A stretch of 64,000 nt of DNA from Streptomyces sp. ISL-87 (GCF_018614095.1 NZ_JAGGOY010000008.1:62001-126000); one strand, 5' to 3'. Shown: positions 27,126 to 36,998, counted from the stretch's first letter. Notes: a model not told the origin generated them from the sequence alone. Numbers and translations are program-made.

Positions 27126-27546
27126 CTGTCCACAGAGTTATCCACAGGCCGAGATGGGGACCTGGGGACAAGTCGACAGAGCGGCACGACAAGGTCGACA
27201 AATCGGTCGGCGAGCCTAGGTTTCGCGCTGGGGAGCGGGGGGTGAACGGCGTCACCCCCGTATCACCGGGCAACTCTTTGGGGCGAGGCATTCCCACCCG
27301 AATGAGTGTGTGAGGGCGGTTTGAACCCCGATTCACCCCGACCCTGCGCCGGGTGCGAATGATCTATTCACGTGTCCACAGATGCCGCACACAGCCTGTG
27401 GATAAGCTGGTTCGGCGGGGAATTCCTGTGGACAAGGATGAGCCTCCGGTCCTGCTCAGGGGCCGCCTGCCCTGTTGTGCCCCATTTCGGGGAATCAGCC
27501 GCTTTTATTGACCTGCCCAGAAGGGTCGCTTCCGGCCAGTGGACAA
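27126..27546. other. Cluster of six DnaA boxes in the 520-base pheA-serS intergenic region
   Basis: Perfect or one-mismatch 9-mers lie at 27126-27134 (CTGTCCACA), 27138-27146 (TTATCCACA), 27372-27380 (GTGTCCACA), 27397-27405 (complement of TTATCCACA), 27427-27435 (complement of TTGTCCACA) and 27538-27546 (one mismatch). The left three point one way and the right three the other. This gene-free stretch (27116-27635) also carries the serS promoter; I see no other structure in it. Clusters of DnaA boxes outside oriC are known in Streptomyces and can affect initiation timing. Confidence 0.8.
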
Positions 27547-27635
27547 GAGTTTTCTATTCGCCTCAATTGGGGCATAGCGACACACAGCGTAATATCGGTG
27601 TGATCCCCTGAAGCCCGGCCCGGTAGCCTGGAGGG

Positions 27636-28913
27636 GTGATTGACCTCCGGCTGCTCCGTGAAGACCCTGACCGTGTCCGTGCCTCGCAGCGCGCCCGTGG
27701 AGAGGACGTCGGGCTCGTCGACGCATTGCTCTCCGCCGATGAGCGCCGCAGGTCCTCCGGCATGCGCTTTGACGAACTGCGCAATGAGCAGAAGTCGCTC
27801 GGCAAGCTCATCCCGAAGGCCTCCCCGGAGGAGCGGGCCGAACTGCTGAAGAAGGCCGAGCAGCTCAAGGCGGACGTCAAGGCCGCCGAGGCCGAGCAGA
27901 ACGAGGCGGACGAGGCTGCCAAGCAGCTCCTCCTCCAGCTCGGCAACATCGTCCACACGGACGTCCCGGTCGGCGGCGAAGAGGACTTCACCGTCCTCGA
28001 GACGCACGGCACGATCCGCGACTTCGCCGCCGAGGGCTTCGAGCCCAAGGACCACCTGGAGCTCGGCGAGTCGCTGGGCGCCATCGACGTCGAGCGCGGC
28101 GCCAAAGTGTCCGGCTCCCGGTTCTACTACCTGACCGGTGTGGGCGCGCTGCTGGAGCTGGCGCTGGTCAACGCGGCGATCGCGCAGGCCACCGAGGCCG
28201 GTTTCATCCCGATGCTGACCCCGGCGCTGGTCCGCCCGCGGGCCATGGAAGGCACGGGCTTCCTCGGCCAGGCCGCGGAGAACGTGTACCACCTGGAGAA
28301 GGACGACTACTACCTGGTCGGCACCTCCGAGGTCCCGCTCGCCGCGTACCACATGGACGAGATCATCGACGCCGACAAGCTGCCGCTGCGGTACGCCGGC
28401 TTCTCGCCATGCTTCCGCCGCGAGGCCGGTACGTACGGCAAGGACACCCGCGGCATCTTCCGCGTCCACCAGTTCGACAAGGTCGAGATGTTCTCGTACG
28501 TCGCGCCGGAGGAGGCCGAGGCCGAGCACCAGCGGCTCCTGGAGTGGGAGAAGCAGTGGCTGACCAGCCTGGAGCTTCCCTTCCAGGTGATCGACGTCGC
28601 CACCGGTGACCTGGGTGCCTCCGCCTCGCGCAAGTTCGACTGCGAGGCGTGGATCCCGACCCAGGGCAAGTACCGCGAGCTGACCTCGGCCTCGAACTGC
28701 GACGGGTTCCAGGCCCGCCGCCTGTCGATCCGCTACCGCGACGGCAAGAAGACCCAGCCGCTGTCGACGCTGAACGGCACCCTGTGCGCCGTCCCGCGCA
28801 CGATCGTCGCGATCCTCGAGAACCACCAGCAGGCCGACGGTTCGGTGCGCGTGCCCTTGGCGCTCCGGCCCTTCCTCGGTGGTCGCGAGGTCCTGGAGCC
28901 GATCACCAAGTGA
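27636..28913 (+). CDS. serS: Seryl-tRNA synthetase
   Basis: The product has 425 residues from GTG 27636, with GGAG just upstream. The N-terminal coiled-coil arm (about 1-110) binds the long variable arm of tRNA-Ser. The class II catalytic core follows with motif 2 ([21 protein letters not shown], shown in part) and motif 3 ([20 protein letters not shown], in part). It charges serine onto tRNA-Ser, including the tRNA-Ser(UGA) at the left of this window. The following gene starts within its stop codon (GTGA). Confidence 0.96.
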   Translation: MIDLRLLREDPDRVRASQRARGEDVGLVDALLSADERRRSSGMRFDELRNEQKSLGKLIPKASPEERAELLKKAEQLKADVKAAEAEQNEADEAAKQLLLQLGNIVHTDVPVGGEEDFTVLETHGTIRDFAAEGFEPKDHLELGESLGAIDVERGAKVSGSRFYYLTGVGALLELALVNAAIAQATEAGFIPMLTPALVRPRAMEGTGFLGQAAENVYHLEKDDYYLVGTSEVPLAAYHMDEIIDADKLPLRYAGFSPCFRREAGTYGKDTRGIFRVHQFDKVEMFSYVAPEEAEAEHQRLLEWEKQWLTSLELPFQVIDVATGDLGASASRKFDCEAWIPTQGKYRELTSASNCDGFQARRLSIRYRDGKKTQPLSTLNGTLCAVPRTIVAILENHQQADGSVRVPLALRPFLGGREVLEPITK

Positions 28914-29722
28914 GCCCGGTTCCGTTCCCGTACAAGCTCGTCGCGACCGATCTCGACGGCACGCTGCTGCGTGGCGACGACACCGTCTCGGAACGCACCC
29001 GTGAAGCGCTCGTCGCGGCCACCGCGGCGGGCGCGGCGCACATCATCGTCACCGGCCGGGCCGTGCCCTGGACTCGGCGCGTGCTGGACGATCTTGACTA
29101 CAAGGGGATCGCGGTCTGCGGGCAGGGTGCCCAGGTCTACGACGCGGGTGCCCACCGGCTGCTGACCTCGGTGACGCTGGACCGGCAGCTGGCCGCGCTG
29201 GCGCTGTCCAAGCTGGAGGCCGAGGTCGGGCCGCTGGCACTGGCGGCCAGCCGGGACGGAGTGGACGGCGAGGTGTTGTTCGGGCCCGGCTACCAGGTGC
29301 AGGGCGGCCTTCCGGCGCTCTACCTGGAGGACACCGCCGCGGTGTGGAGTGCTCCGCTCAACAAGCTGTACATCCAGCACCCGACGCTGGACGACGACGC
29401 GCTGGTCCAGGTGGCCCGGCAGACCGTGGGCAGCCTGGTGGACATCGTGATGGCCGGCCCCGGCATCGTGGAGATCCTTCCGCTGGGGCTGACCAAGGCC
29501 ACCGGTCTGTCGCTGGCCGCGCGCAGGCTGGGTGTGAAGGCGGCGGAGACCATCGCCTTCGGCGACATGCCCAACGACATACCGATGTTCGGCTGGGCGG
29601 CGCACGGAGTGGCGATGGCCAACGCCCATCCGGAGCTGAAGGCCGTGGCCGACGAGGTGACGGCCTCCAACCAGGAGGACGGCATCGCGGTGGTGCTGGA
29701 GCGTCTGCTGAGCGCCGCCTGA
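28910..29722 (+). CDS. HAD superfamily Cof-type phosphatase
   Basis: GTG 28910 overlaps the serS stop by four bases. The product has 270 residues with HAD motif [12 protein letters not shown], motif II VTGR, and the Lys and C-terminal motif [12 protein letters not shown]. The Cof subfamily acts on small phosphates such as sugar phosphates and FMN-like compounds; the substrate is unknown. Coupling to serS is conserved in Streptomyces as I recall. Confidence 0.9.
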   Translation: MSPVPFPYKLVATDLDGTLLRGDDTVSERTREALVAATAAGAAHIIVTGRAVPWTRRVLDDLDYKGIAVCGQGAQVYDAGAHRLLTSVTLDRQLAALALSKLEAEVGPLALAASRDGVDGEVLFGPGYQVQGGLPALYLEDTAAVWSAPLNKLYIQHPTLDDDALVQVARQTVGSLVDIVMAGPGIVEILPLGLTKATGLSLAARRLGVKAAETIAFGDMPNDIPMFGWAAHGVAMANAHPELKAVADEVTASNQEDGIAVVLERLLSAA

Positions 29723-29751
29723 CCGCTCCGCTCACGCACGGGAACACGAGG

Positions 29752-29812
29752 AAGGTCCGGGACAGCCCGCGCCGCGAGGCGCGCTCGAAGTAGCTGTCCC
29801 GGACCTTTTATT
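29752..29812 (+). terminator. Long hairpin with T-run after the HAD gene
   Basis: Perfect 15-base arms at 29752-29766 and 29793-29807, followed by TTTATT, make a textbook intrinsic terminator. The 26-base loop holds its own GC-rich hairpin. Confidence 0.9.
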
Positions 29813-29884
29813 GCTCCCCGCACGACTCACTCTGCCCCGGCCGAACGCCCTGTACCAGCGAATTTCCCCGGCGCTCCTGACGAT

Positions 29885-29921
29885 GTTTCACGTGAAACAC
29901 GGCTCATGTTTCACGTGAAAC
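29885..29921. other. parS: Pair of parS sites
   Basis: Perfect GTTTCACGTGAAAC copies lie at 29885-29898 and 29908-29921, 23 bases centre to centre, the closest pair in the window. The second encodes the last five residues (VSRET) of the rhomboid-like protein. Confidence 0.93.
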
Positions 29922-30551
29922 AGGGTTCGGCTGCGGGTGCCGCGTGAGCGGCCAGGCGAGCAGGCCGACGGCGAGCGAGATGGCGTGGCCGAGGTCGGTG
30001 AAGGTGCCGCCGGTGGCGAGCGGGAGCCCGAAGAAGGCGACGGCTCCGGCGAGATAGATCCATCTCCAGGGGCCGGGGAGCCGGTAGGCGAGGACTCCGA
30101 CGGCTGCGGCGAGACCGTAGCTGACGCCGATGTCGACGACATGGACCATGCTGCGCGGCGCGCGGTGGTCCTGGATGGCCGTCAGGACGACCTTCTGAGT
30201 GACCAGGGTGGCCGTGATGTGCGCGGTCGCGACGATCACCAGCCAGCGCAGGGTGCCGAGCCACCGCTCGACGGGTGCGTGGAAGAGCTCGAAGAGCACG
30301 GCGTACAGGGCGAGCGAGGCCGGGTTCTCGATCCAGAAGGCGCTGGAGAGCAGGGCCCTGATGGGGTGTCTGGTGAGCTCGTGGATGTTGCTGCTGTTGC
30401 GGTGGAGCAGGACGTGCTCGACGCGGTCGGGCGCGATCACGACGATGACGCTGGTGATGGCGATGATCAGCAGCCAGACGTGCGTGCCGGGCGCGGACCG
30501 TATCCAGGACCGCAGTGGCCTGGCCGGCTCGGGCCCCGGGTGCTCGATCAT
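29904..30551 (-). CDS. Rhomboid-like membrane protein
   Basis: The product has 215 residues with about six membrane helices. The overall plan follows rhomboids, with an amphipathic RALLSSAFWIENP loop after helix 1 and GHAISLAVGLL in the last helix, where the catalytic His would lie. The usual GxSG is not evident: the corresponding helix reads GVSYGLAAAVG. It may therefore be a non-proteolytic homologue. The final VSRET is a parS site in frame, placed just before the stop. Confidence 0.7.
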   Translation of the reverse strand: MIEHPGPEPARPLRSWIRSAPGTHVWLLIIAITSVIVVIAPDRVEHVLLHRNSSNIHELTRHPIRALLSSAFWIENPASLALYAVLFELFHAPVERWLGTLRWLVIVATAHITATLVTQKVVLTAIQDHRAPRSMVHVVDIGVSYGLAAAVGVLAYRLPGPWRWIYLAGAVAFFGLPLATGGTFTDLGHAISLAVGLLAWPLTRHPQPNPVSRET

Positions 30552-30635
30552 GCACCGATGATGACCCGCGAAGCTGTGCCCCGCCTGGCCGGTGGGCCGG
30601 GCGGGGCACAGTCCTCGGAGGCGCTGCGGCAGCGC

Positions 30636-31355
30636 CTACTCCTCGCCCGCGAGGGTGAGACGGCGCAGCTTCTGGCCGGCGTAGACGGTGGCGCCGACAG
30701 TGACCGCGATGAGCAGGACGGCGGCGGTGGGCAGGCCGACGCTGGCGTCGACGTAGCCTTCGCCGGCGACCTTCTCCGCGAGGGACAGGGCCCACTGCTG
30801 GACGCTGAGGGTCTTGGCGCCGGAGACCAGGCTGCCGAAGAGCGACTCCCAGATCAGGGCGTAGACGAGACCGAAGACGACCGCATGCCGGCTGACGGTG
30901 CCGATCAGCAGGAACAGCGCGCTGTAGGCGATCGAGGCGACGAGGGCGGCGACGGTGTAGGCCACGGCGATCTGCTGGCCGTTGCCGTTGAGGATGAAGC
31001 CGGCGATCAGGGTGGGGATCGCGGAGAAGGCCATGGTGACGGCGATCGCGACGGTCAGTTTGGTCATGATGATCGTCGGGCGCTTCACCGGCTTGGAGAG
31101 CAGGTAGACGATCGAGCCGTCGTCGATCTCGGGGCCGATGGCGCCGGTTCCGGCGATGACGCCGACCAGCGGGACCATGGTGGCCAGGGCGAACCCGCCG
31201 AGCAGGTCGGCGGCGACCTTGTCGTCCACGCCGGTGAAGGCGCGGACGGCAATGGAGATGACGATCAGCAGGGCGGGCAGCGCGAAGAGGATCAGCGCGC
31301 GGCGGCGGCCGAGCAGGGCCCGGTAGGTGAGCCGGGCGACGGTGGGGTTGTACAT
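30636..31355 (-). CDS. ABC transporter permease (second cassette)
   Basis: The product has 239 residues with six hydrophobic helices and the ABC-2/NosY-like pattern, including GPEIDDGSIVYLLSKPVKR near residue 74. It lies 14 bases after the ATPase gene at 31370, so the two form one exporter. It is the last gene of a four-gene operon of two ATPase-permease pairs. The substrate is unknown. Confidence 0.85.
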   Translation of the reverse strand: MYNPTVARLTYRALLGRRRALILFALPALLIVISIAVRAFTGVDDKVAADLLGGFALATMVPLVGVIAGTGAIGPEIDDGSIVYLLSKPVKRPTIIMTKLTVAIAVTMAFSAIPTLIAGFILNGNGQQIAVAYTVAALVASIAYSALFLLIGTVSRHAVVFGLVYALIWESLFGSLVSGAKTLSVQQWALSLAEKVAGEGYVDASVGLPTAAVLLIAVTVGATVYAGQKLRRLTLAGEE

Positions 31356-31369
31356 GGGTGCCAGCTCCT

Positions 31370-32281
31370 TCAGGCCGCGACGAGGTAGGAGAAGACCGAC
31401 TCGAGGGACTCGTCGGAGGGCGAGACCGTCATCAGCCGGATGCCGTGCGCACGGGCGACCCGCGGCAGCAGCTCGGTGAAGCGCCCGAAGTCGACGGCCT
31501 GGATGCGCAGGGCGCCTTCCTTGAGGTCGACCTCGATGCCGGCGGTGGACGGGTCGGCGATCAGGGCCGCGGCAAGGGCCCGGTCGTCGGAGGTGCGGAC
31601 GAGATAGCGGTGTGGGCGGTCCGTCATCAGACGGCGGATCTTGCGGAAGTCGCCGGAGGCGGCGTGCCGGCCGGCGACCACCACCTCGATGTGGGAGGCG
31701 AGCTGCTCGACCTCCTCCAGGATGTGGGAGGAGAACAGGACGGTGCGGCCTTCGTCGCCCATCCGCCGCAGCAGGTCCATGAGCTGCATGCGCTGGCGCG
31801 GGTCCATGCCGTTGAACGGCTCGTCGAGGAGCAGTACGGACGGGTCGTGGACGAGGGCGGAGGCCATCTTCACGCGCTGGCGCATGCCCTTGGAGTACGT
31901 GGAGATCTTGCGGTCCTGGGCGTACTCCATCTCGACGGTGGCGAGCGCCCGCTGGGCGTCCGCGTCGTCGAGCCCGTGGAGTTCGGCGTTGGCGACGACG
32001 AACTCGCGGCCGGTGAGGAAGTCGTACATGGCCTCGCGCTCGGGCACGACGCCGATCTGCTTGTAGACCTGCTTGTTGCGCCAGATCGGCGTGCCGTCGA
32101 GGGTGACGGTGCCCGTGGACGGGGCGAGGAAGCCGCCCATCATGTTGATGAGGGTGGACTTGCCCGCGCCGTTGGGGCCCAGCAGTCCGGTGACGCCGGG
32201 GCCGATGCGCATGGTCACGTCGTTGACGGCGACGACGTTCCCGAACCAGCGGGAGGTGTGGTCGATGTCGATGATGGTCAC
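31370..32281 (-). CDS. ABC transporter ATP-binding protein (second cassette)
   Basis: GTG 32281 is chosen because it overlaps the preceding stop (GTGA). The product has 303 residues with Walker A GPNGAGKST, the signature read as YSKGMRQRVKMA and Walker B VLLLDEPFNGMD. A C-terminal regulatory extension of about 80 residues is present. It works with the permease at 30636. The ATPase at 33155 shares the same general design, which suggests an ancient duplication of the cassette. Confidence 0.88.
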   Translation of the reverse strand: MTIIDIDHTSRWFGNVVAVNDVTMRIGPGVTGLLGPNGAGKSTLINMMGGFLAPSTGTVTLDGTPIWRNKQVYKQIGVVPEREAMYDFLTGREFVVANAELHGLDDADAQRALATVEMEYAQDRKISTYSKGMRQRVKMASALVHDPSVLLLDEPFNGMDPRQRMQLMDLLRRMGDEGRTVLFSSHILEEVEQLASHIEVVVAGRHAASGDFRKIRRLMTDRPHRYLVRTSDDRALAAALIADPSTAGIEVDLKEGALRIQAVDFGRFTELLPRVARAHGIRLMTVSPSDESLESVFSYLVAA

Positions 32282-33165
32282 AGCCCGGCCTTCCGGTAGC
32301 GGGCCATCAGGGCGGCGTAGGAGCCGGCGATGAGGCCGAGGATGACGAGCAGGTAGACGAAGCCGACAGCGGCCGAGGGGCCCTCCTGGCCGGGGAAGCC
32401 GGAGGAACCGCCGAGGAAGGAGGCCTGGAAGCCGTCGATCAGGCTGACGGGGGAGAACAGGCCCATCCACTCGATGGCTCCGGTGGAGCCGGTGGAGTAG
32501 GCCACGGCCTGCACGGTGGAGACGGCACCGTAGGGGATGAGCAGCAGCGCGATGACGGCGGCGACGCCGAATCCGCGGCGCGGGGTGAGCGCGGCCATGA
32601 CCAGGCCGAGGCCGGCGAAGAGCAGCGACAGCAGCAGTACTGACACCAGTCCCTGCCCGAATCCCTTGGTCTGGTCGCTGAAGTCGAACTTCGCCAGCAG
32701 CGAGCCGATGTACATGATCAGCAGCGGGGTGGCGGTGAGGATGAACAGGGCCGAGGCCATCGCCGCGTACTTGGCCACCACGTAGTCGACGCGCTCGATG
32801 GGCCGCGAGAAGTAGAGCGGCACGGTCTTGAAGCGCAGGTCGCGGGAGACCGACTGGGGCGCCTGGGACGCGAGGTAGAGGCCGATGACCACCTGGGTGG
32901 TCAGGGCGTACGTCGTGTACTTGATCGGCAGGTCGGTGGAGCCGGGAACCGCGATGGCGACCGCGACGAGGATCAGCGCGGGGACGCACATCACCGCGAA
33001 GAGGATCATCGGGAGGACCTTGGACTTGGCGGAGCGGCCGAGTCCGTAGGCGCCGCGCAGGGACTGCGAGAACAGCGACTTGCGGGCGTAGGCGCGGCCG
33101 AGCCGGGTGCCTTCGTAGGACCGGTAGCCGATGTTGTGGATCTGGGTCGAGGTGTCAGGCGCCAT
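32278..33165 (-). CDS. ABC transporter permease (first cassette)
   Basis: The product has 295 residues, ABC-2 type with about six helices. It starts inside the end of the ATPase at 33155 (11-base overlap) and ends inside the start of the next ATPase (4-base overlap), so translation is coupled along the operon. SRDLRFKTVPLYFSRPIER is the conserved cytoplasmic stretch. Confidence 0.87.
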   Translation of the reverse strand: MAPDTSTQIHNIGYRSYEGTRLGRAYARKSLFSQSLRGAYGLGRSAKSKVLPMILFAVMCVPALILVAVAIAVPGSTDLPIKYTTYALTTQVVIGLYLASQAPQSVSRDLRFKTVPLYFSRPIERVDYVVAKYAAMASALFILTATPLLIMYIGSLLAKFDFSDQTKGFGQGLVSVLLLSLLFAGLGLVMAALTPRRGFGVAAVIALLLIPYGAVSTVQAVAYSTGSTGAIEWMGLFSPVSLIDGFQASFLGGSSGFPGQEGPSAAVGFVYLLVILGLIAGSYAALMARYRKAGL

Positions 33166-34126
33166 CGGAACCGGCTCCCTTCTGCTGGTCGTTGTCGCGG
33201 AAGACCTCCGCGATGTGGTGGCGGCGCTGCTCCATGCGGACCAGGCCGAGGCCGAGGTCTGCGACGGTGTCGCGGATCCGGTCGTACGTCTCGTCTCCGG
33301 TGGCTTCGACCAGGAGGATGTGGCCGGCTCCGGGCAGGCCCTGCTCCTCGCCCGCGTGCAGGGTGATCCCCGTCTCGGTGAGTGCCTTGCGCAGGGCGGC
33401 GGTGCCGTCCGGGTGGACGTCGGAGTCGGTGACCTCGACCGCGAGGGTCGTGGTGGTCTGCGTGAAATCGCTGGTGGAGCTGGAGCGCAGCAGCTTGCCG
33501 CCGTCGACGACCACGACGTGGTCGCAGGTCCGCTCCAGCTCTCCGAGGAGGTGGGAGGTGACCAGGACCGAGATCCCGAAGTCGGTGTAGACGCGGCGGA
33601 TCAGGCCGAGCATCTCGTCGCGGCCGACGGGGTCGAGGCCGTTGGTGGGCTCGTCGAGGAGCACCAGCTGGGGGTCGTGTACGAGGGCCTGGGCCAGCTT
33701 GACGCGCTGCTTCATGCCGGTGGAGTAGCCGCCGATGGGGCGGTAGCGCTCCTCGTACAGGCCCACGTGGCGCAGGGTGTCGGCGGTCCGCTCGCGGGCG
33801 GCGGTCGGCGGGAGGCCGGACATGCGCGCCATGTGTACGACGAACTCGGTGGCCGAGACGTCGGGTGGCAGGCAGTCGTGCTCGGGCATGTAGCCGACGC
33901 GTTCACGGATGGCGCTGCCATGGGTGGCGACGTCCAGTCCGAGCACGGCGGCGCGGCCCTCGGTGGCGGGGGACAGTCCAAGCAGGATCTTGATCAGCGT
34001 GGACTTGCCGGCTCCGTTGGCGCCCACGAGCCCGGTAACGCCGGGCCCGATGTCCATGGAGAGCCGGTCGAGGGCGGTCACTCGGGGGTACCGCTTGCTC
34101 AGGCTTTCGGTCGCGATGACAGTCAC
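33155..34126 (-). CDS. ABC transporter ATP-binding protein (first cassette)
   Basis: The product has 323 residues from GTG 34126. Walker A reads GANGAGKST, the signature YSTGMKQRVKLA and Walker B VLLDEPTNGLD. It is the first gene of the double exporter operon (34126-30636). The C-terminal 100 residues are an extra domain. The substrate is unknown; export of a lipid, peptide or drug is typical for this class. Confidence 0.88.
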   Translation of the reverse strand: MTVIATESLSKRYPRVTALDRLSMDIGPGVTGLVGANGAGKSTLIKILLGLSPATEGRAAVLGLDVATHGSAIRERVGYMPEHDCLPPDVSATEFVVHMARMSGLPPTAARERTADTLRHVGLYEERYRPIGGYSTGMKQRVKLAQALVHDPQLVLLDEPTNGLDPVGRDEMLGLIRRVYTDFGISVLVTSHLLGELERTCDHVVVVDGGKLLRSSSTSDFTQTTTTLAVEVTDSDVHPDGTAALRKALTETGITLHAGEEQGLPGAGHILLVEATGDETYDRIRDTVADLGLGLVRMEQRRHHIAEVFRDNDQQKGAGSDGA

Positions 34127-34238
34127 GGCTTCGACGTTAGTGGCGCCGGCCGCGCGGATCGTCAGACCTGGAGCGGGATCCTTTCTCCGCCTTCAGGACT
34201 ACGGACCCTGCCGGAAGGCTGATGCGGACCGGACAACT

Positions 34239-34247
34239 TTGTCCACA
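34239..34247 (+). other. DnaA box
   Basis: A perfect TTGTCCACA (the preferred Streptomyces form) lies in the 215-base divergent region between the ABC operon and the M24-like gene. Confidence 0.6.
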
Positions 34248-34341
34248 GGTCGTGCACGGGCCTTGACGTGATCTCCAGTCATTGTCACATTCATCAGTGT
34301 CAAGTTACGGGCGCGTACGGCTATAGGGACGGACGGCTGGC

Positions 34342-35211
34342 ATGACTGGGGACACCAAGCAACGCACCGCTCAACACCCCCCGCACCTCTCCGCCGACCT
34401 GCGCGGGTTCAGGGAGGTCCAGCGCCTCTCCTACGAGTGCGCGGAGGCCGTCGCGGCACAGCTGCGGCCCGGTGTGACCGAGCGCGAGGCCGCGCGGATG
34501 CAGCGCGAATGGCTGCGGGAGCGCGGGGTGCGGGACTGGTTCCACCTCCCCTTCGCGTGGTTCGGGGACCGCACCGCGTTCGCGAACTTCAAGATCCCCC
34601 TGCAGTTCTTCCCGACCAACCGGAAGCTGGAGCCGGGGATGCCGTTCATCCTCGACATGGCCCCGGTCTACAAGGGGTACGCGGCCGACATCGGATACTC
34701 GGGCAGCCTCGGCCTGAACCCGGTGCAGGACCGGCTGATGTCGGATCTGCGGCCCCACCGCGAGCTGATCCTGGAGCAGGTGCGCGAGCGCCGCCCGCTG
34801 CGCGAGATCTACGAGAACGTCGAGCGGCTGATGACCCGGCAGGGCTACGCGAACCGGCACCGCGCCTACCCCTTCGGCGTCATCGCGCACAAGATAGACC
34901 GGGTCAAGGAGCGGCGCTGGTCACCGACCGCGTTCGGCTTCGGCACCCAGTCGCTAAAGGGGCTGGCGAGCGACGCCCTGCACGGGCACCGTGAGGGCTG
35001 GTCCCCGCTGTGGAGCCCGTACCACTTCTCCGACCACCCGCCGCAGCCCGGCCTGTGGGCGGTGGAGCCGCATCTGGGCTTCCGGGGCACCGGCGCGAAG
35101 TTCGAGGAGATCCTGGTCGTCACCGACTCCCGGGACCCCGAGGAGAGCGCGTTCTGGCTGGACGACGATCTGCCGCACGTGCGGCGCTGGGCTGAGGAGA
35201 AGGCGGCATGA
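34342..35211 (+). CDS. M24 (aminopeptidase P/creatinase-like) family protein
   Basis: The product has 289 residues with a pita-bread fold. Candidate metal ligands are Asp in PFILDMAPVY, Asp in GYAADIGYSG, His in FGVIAHKIDRV, Glu in WAVEPHLGF and Glu in AKFEEILVV, so it may be an active metal enzyme. It lacks the N-terminal domain of aminopeptidase P. Its stop overlaps the start of the hydrolase-SDR fusion (ATGA), so the two act in one pathway. The substrate is unknown. Confidence 0.82.
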   Translation: MTGDTKQRTAQHPPHLSADLRGFREVQRLSYECAEAVAAQLRPGVTEREAARMQREWLRERGVRDWFHLPFAWFGDRTAFANFKIPLQFFPTNRKLEPGMPFILDMAPVYKGYAADIGYSGSLGLNPVQDRLMSDLRPHRELILEQVRERRPLREIYENVERLMTRQGYANRHRAYPFGVIAHKIDRVKERRWSPTAFGFGTQSLKGLASDALHGHREGWSPLWSPYHFSDHPPQPGLWAVEPHLGFRGTGAKFEEILVVTDSRDPEESAFWLDDDLPHVRRWAEEKAA

Positions 35212-36998
35212 GCGGGATGGGCGCGACAGGACTGGCGGGACTCGCGGGGGCGCGCGAGCGCTGGGTGAGCACCGGCGGGATCGAGCTGTGCGTCGTCGAG
35301 CTCGGCGAGGCGGACCGCCCGACCGTGCTGCTGGTGCACGGCTACCCGGACAGCAAGGAGGTCTGGTCGGAGGTCGCCGAGCGGCTGGCGACGCGCTTCC
35401 ATGTGGTGCTGTACGACGTACGCGGCCACGGGCGCTCCACGGCTCCGGTGCCGCTGCGGGGCGGGTTCACCCTGGAGAAGCTGACCGATGACTTCCTGGC
35501 CGTGGCGGACGCGGTCAGCCCGGACCGGCCGGTACACCTGGTCGGCCACGACTGGGGCTCGGTACAGGGCTGGGAGTTCGCGACGGTCGCCCGTACGGAG
35601 GGCCGGATCGCGTCCTTCACCTCCATGTCGGGGCCCTCCCTCGACCACTTCGGGCACTGGATCAAGAAGCGGATGGCGCGGCCCACCCCGCGCCGGGCCG
35701 CGCAGCTGCTGAACCAGGGCGCGAAGTCCTGGTACGTCTACATGCTGCACACGCCCGTGCTGCCGGAGCTCGCCTGGCGAGGTCCGCTCGGCAAGCGGTG
35801 GCCCAAGATCCTCCAGCGCCTGGAGAAGATCCCGGCCGGCTCCTACCCGACGGCCTCGCTGCCTTCGGACGCCGCGCACGGGGCCTGGCTCTACCGCGAC
35901 AACGTACGGTCCCGGTTGCGCCGGCCGCGCGCCGACGCGTACGCGCACGCACCCGTCCAGCTGATCACCCCGACCGGGGACGCCTTCCTGTCCGAGCGGC
36001 TCTACGACGAGCTGGAGCTGTGGGCTCCGGATCTGGTACGCCGCACCCTGCCGGCCAAGCACTGGGTGCCCCGGACCCGGCCCGACCAGCTGGCCGCGTG
36101 GATCGCCGAGTTCGTCACGGCCCGGGAGGAGCCCGCCATCCGGGCGCCCGAGCAGAGGGCCCCGGGGAAGTACGCCGACCGGTTCGGCGGCCAGCTGGTG
36201 CTGGTCACCGGCGCCGCCAGCGGCATCGGGCGGGCCACCGCGTTCGCCTTCGCCGAGGCCGGGGCCCGGGTGGTGTGCGTGGACCGGGACGCCGAAGGCG
36301 CGGCGCGCACCGCCGACATGGCCCGCCTCATCGGGGCCTCCGAGGCGTGGGGCGAGTGCGTCGACGTCAGCGACGAGCAGGCGATGGAGAAGCTCGCGGC
36401 GAAGGTCGCCACCGAGTACGGGATCGTGGACGTCCTGGTCAACAACGCCGGAATCGGGCTGTCGGGGCCGTTCCTGGAGACCACATCCGAGGACTGGAAG
36501 AAGGTCCTCGACGTCAATCTGTGGGGCGTCATCCACGGCTGCCGAATCTTCGGGAAGCAGATGGCCGAGCGCGGCCAGGGCGGGCACATCGTCAACACCG
36601 CCTCCGCCGCGGCCTACCTGCCCTCGAAGACCCTGCCCGCCTACAGCACCTCCAAGGCCGCGGTGCTGATGCTGTCGGAGTGCCTGCGCGCCGAGCTCGC
36701 GTCGAAGTCGATCGGGGTCTCCGCGATCTGCCCCGGCATCGTCAACACCAACATCACCGCCACGTCCCGGTTCGCCGGGGTGGACGAGGCCGAGGAGAAG
36801 CGCCGCCAGGAGCGCTCCTCGCGGCTGTACGGGCTGCGCAACTTCCCGCCGGAGAAGGTCGCCGACGCGATCCTGCTGGCCGTGGTGAAGAACCAGGCCG
36901 TGGTGCCGGTGACGCCCGAGTCCAAGGGCGCGCTGTGGATGTCCCGCTTCGCGCCGGGCACCTTGCGGCGGTTCGCGAAGCTGGAGCCCAAGCTGTGA
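35208..36998 (+). CDS. Alpha/beta hydrolase - short-chain dehydrogenase fusion (EphD-like)
   Basis: The product has 596 residues in two domains. Residues about 20-310 are an alpha/beta hydrolase of the epoxide hydrolase type with nucleophile Asp in GHDWGSVQG. Residues about 325-590 are a short-chain dehydrogenase with TGAASGIG, NNAGIG and the Ser-Tyr-Lys catalytic set (NTASAAAYLPSKTLPAYSTSK, in part). The same order occurs in mycobacterial EphD. It presumably hydrolyses and oxidises or reduces a lipid-like substrate. Confidence 0.9.
   Translation: MSGMGATGLAGLAGARERWVSTGGIELCVVELGEADRPTVLLVHGYPDSKEVWSEVAERLATRFHVVLYDVRGHGRSTAPVPLRGGFTLEKLTDDFLAVADAVSPDRPVHLVGHDWGSVQGWEFATVARTEGRIASFTSMSGPSLDHFGHWIKKRMARPTPRRAAQLLNQGAKSWYVYMLHTPVLPELAWRGPLGKRWPKILQRLEKIPAGSYPTASLPSDAAHGAWLYRDNVRSRLRRPRADAYAHAPVQLITPTGDAFLSERLYDELELWAPDLVRRTLPAKHWVPRTRPDQLAAWIAEFVTAREEPAIRAPEQRAPGKYADRFGGQLVLVTGAASGIGRATAFAFAEAGARVVCVDRDAEGAARTADMARLIGASEAWGECVDVSDEQAMEKLAAKVATEYGIVDVLVNNAGIGLSGPFLETTSEDWKKVLDVNLWGVIHGCRIFGKQMAERGQGGHIVNTASAAAYLPSKTLPAYSTSKAAVLMLSECLRAELASKSIGVSAICPGIVNTNITATSRFAGVDEAEEKRRQERSSRLYGLRNFPPEKVADAILLAVVKNQAVVPVTPESKGALWMSRFAPGTLRRFAKLEPKL

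Noticed and set aside
27126-27546. Chromosomal oriC
   Set aside because: Only six boxes and no dnaA or dnaN beside them; Streptomyces oriC has many more boxes and lies between those genes.
27116-27635. T-box riboswitch upstream of serS
   Set aside because: No T-box sequence or antiterminator pair could be seen; the gap is better explained by DnaA boxes and a promoter.
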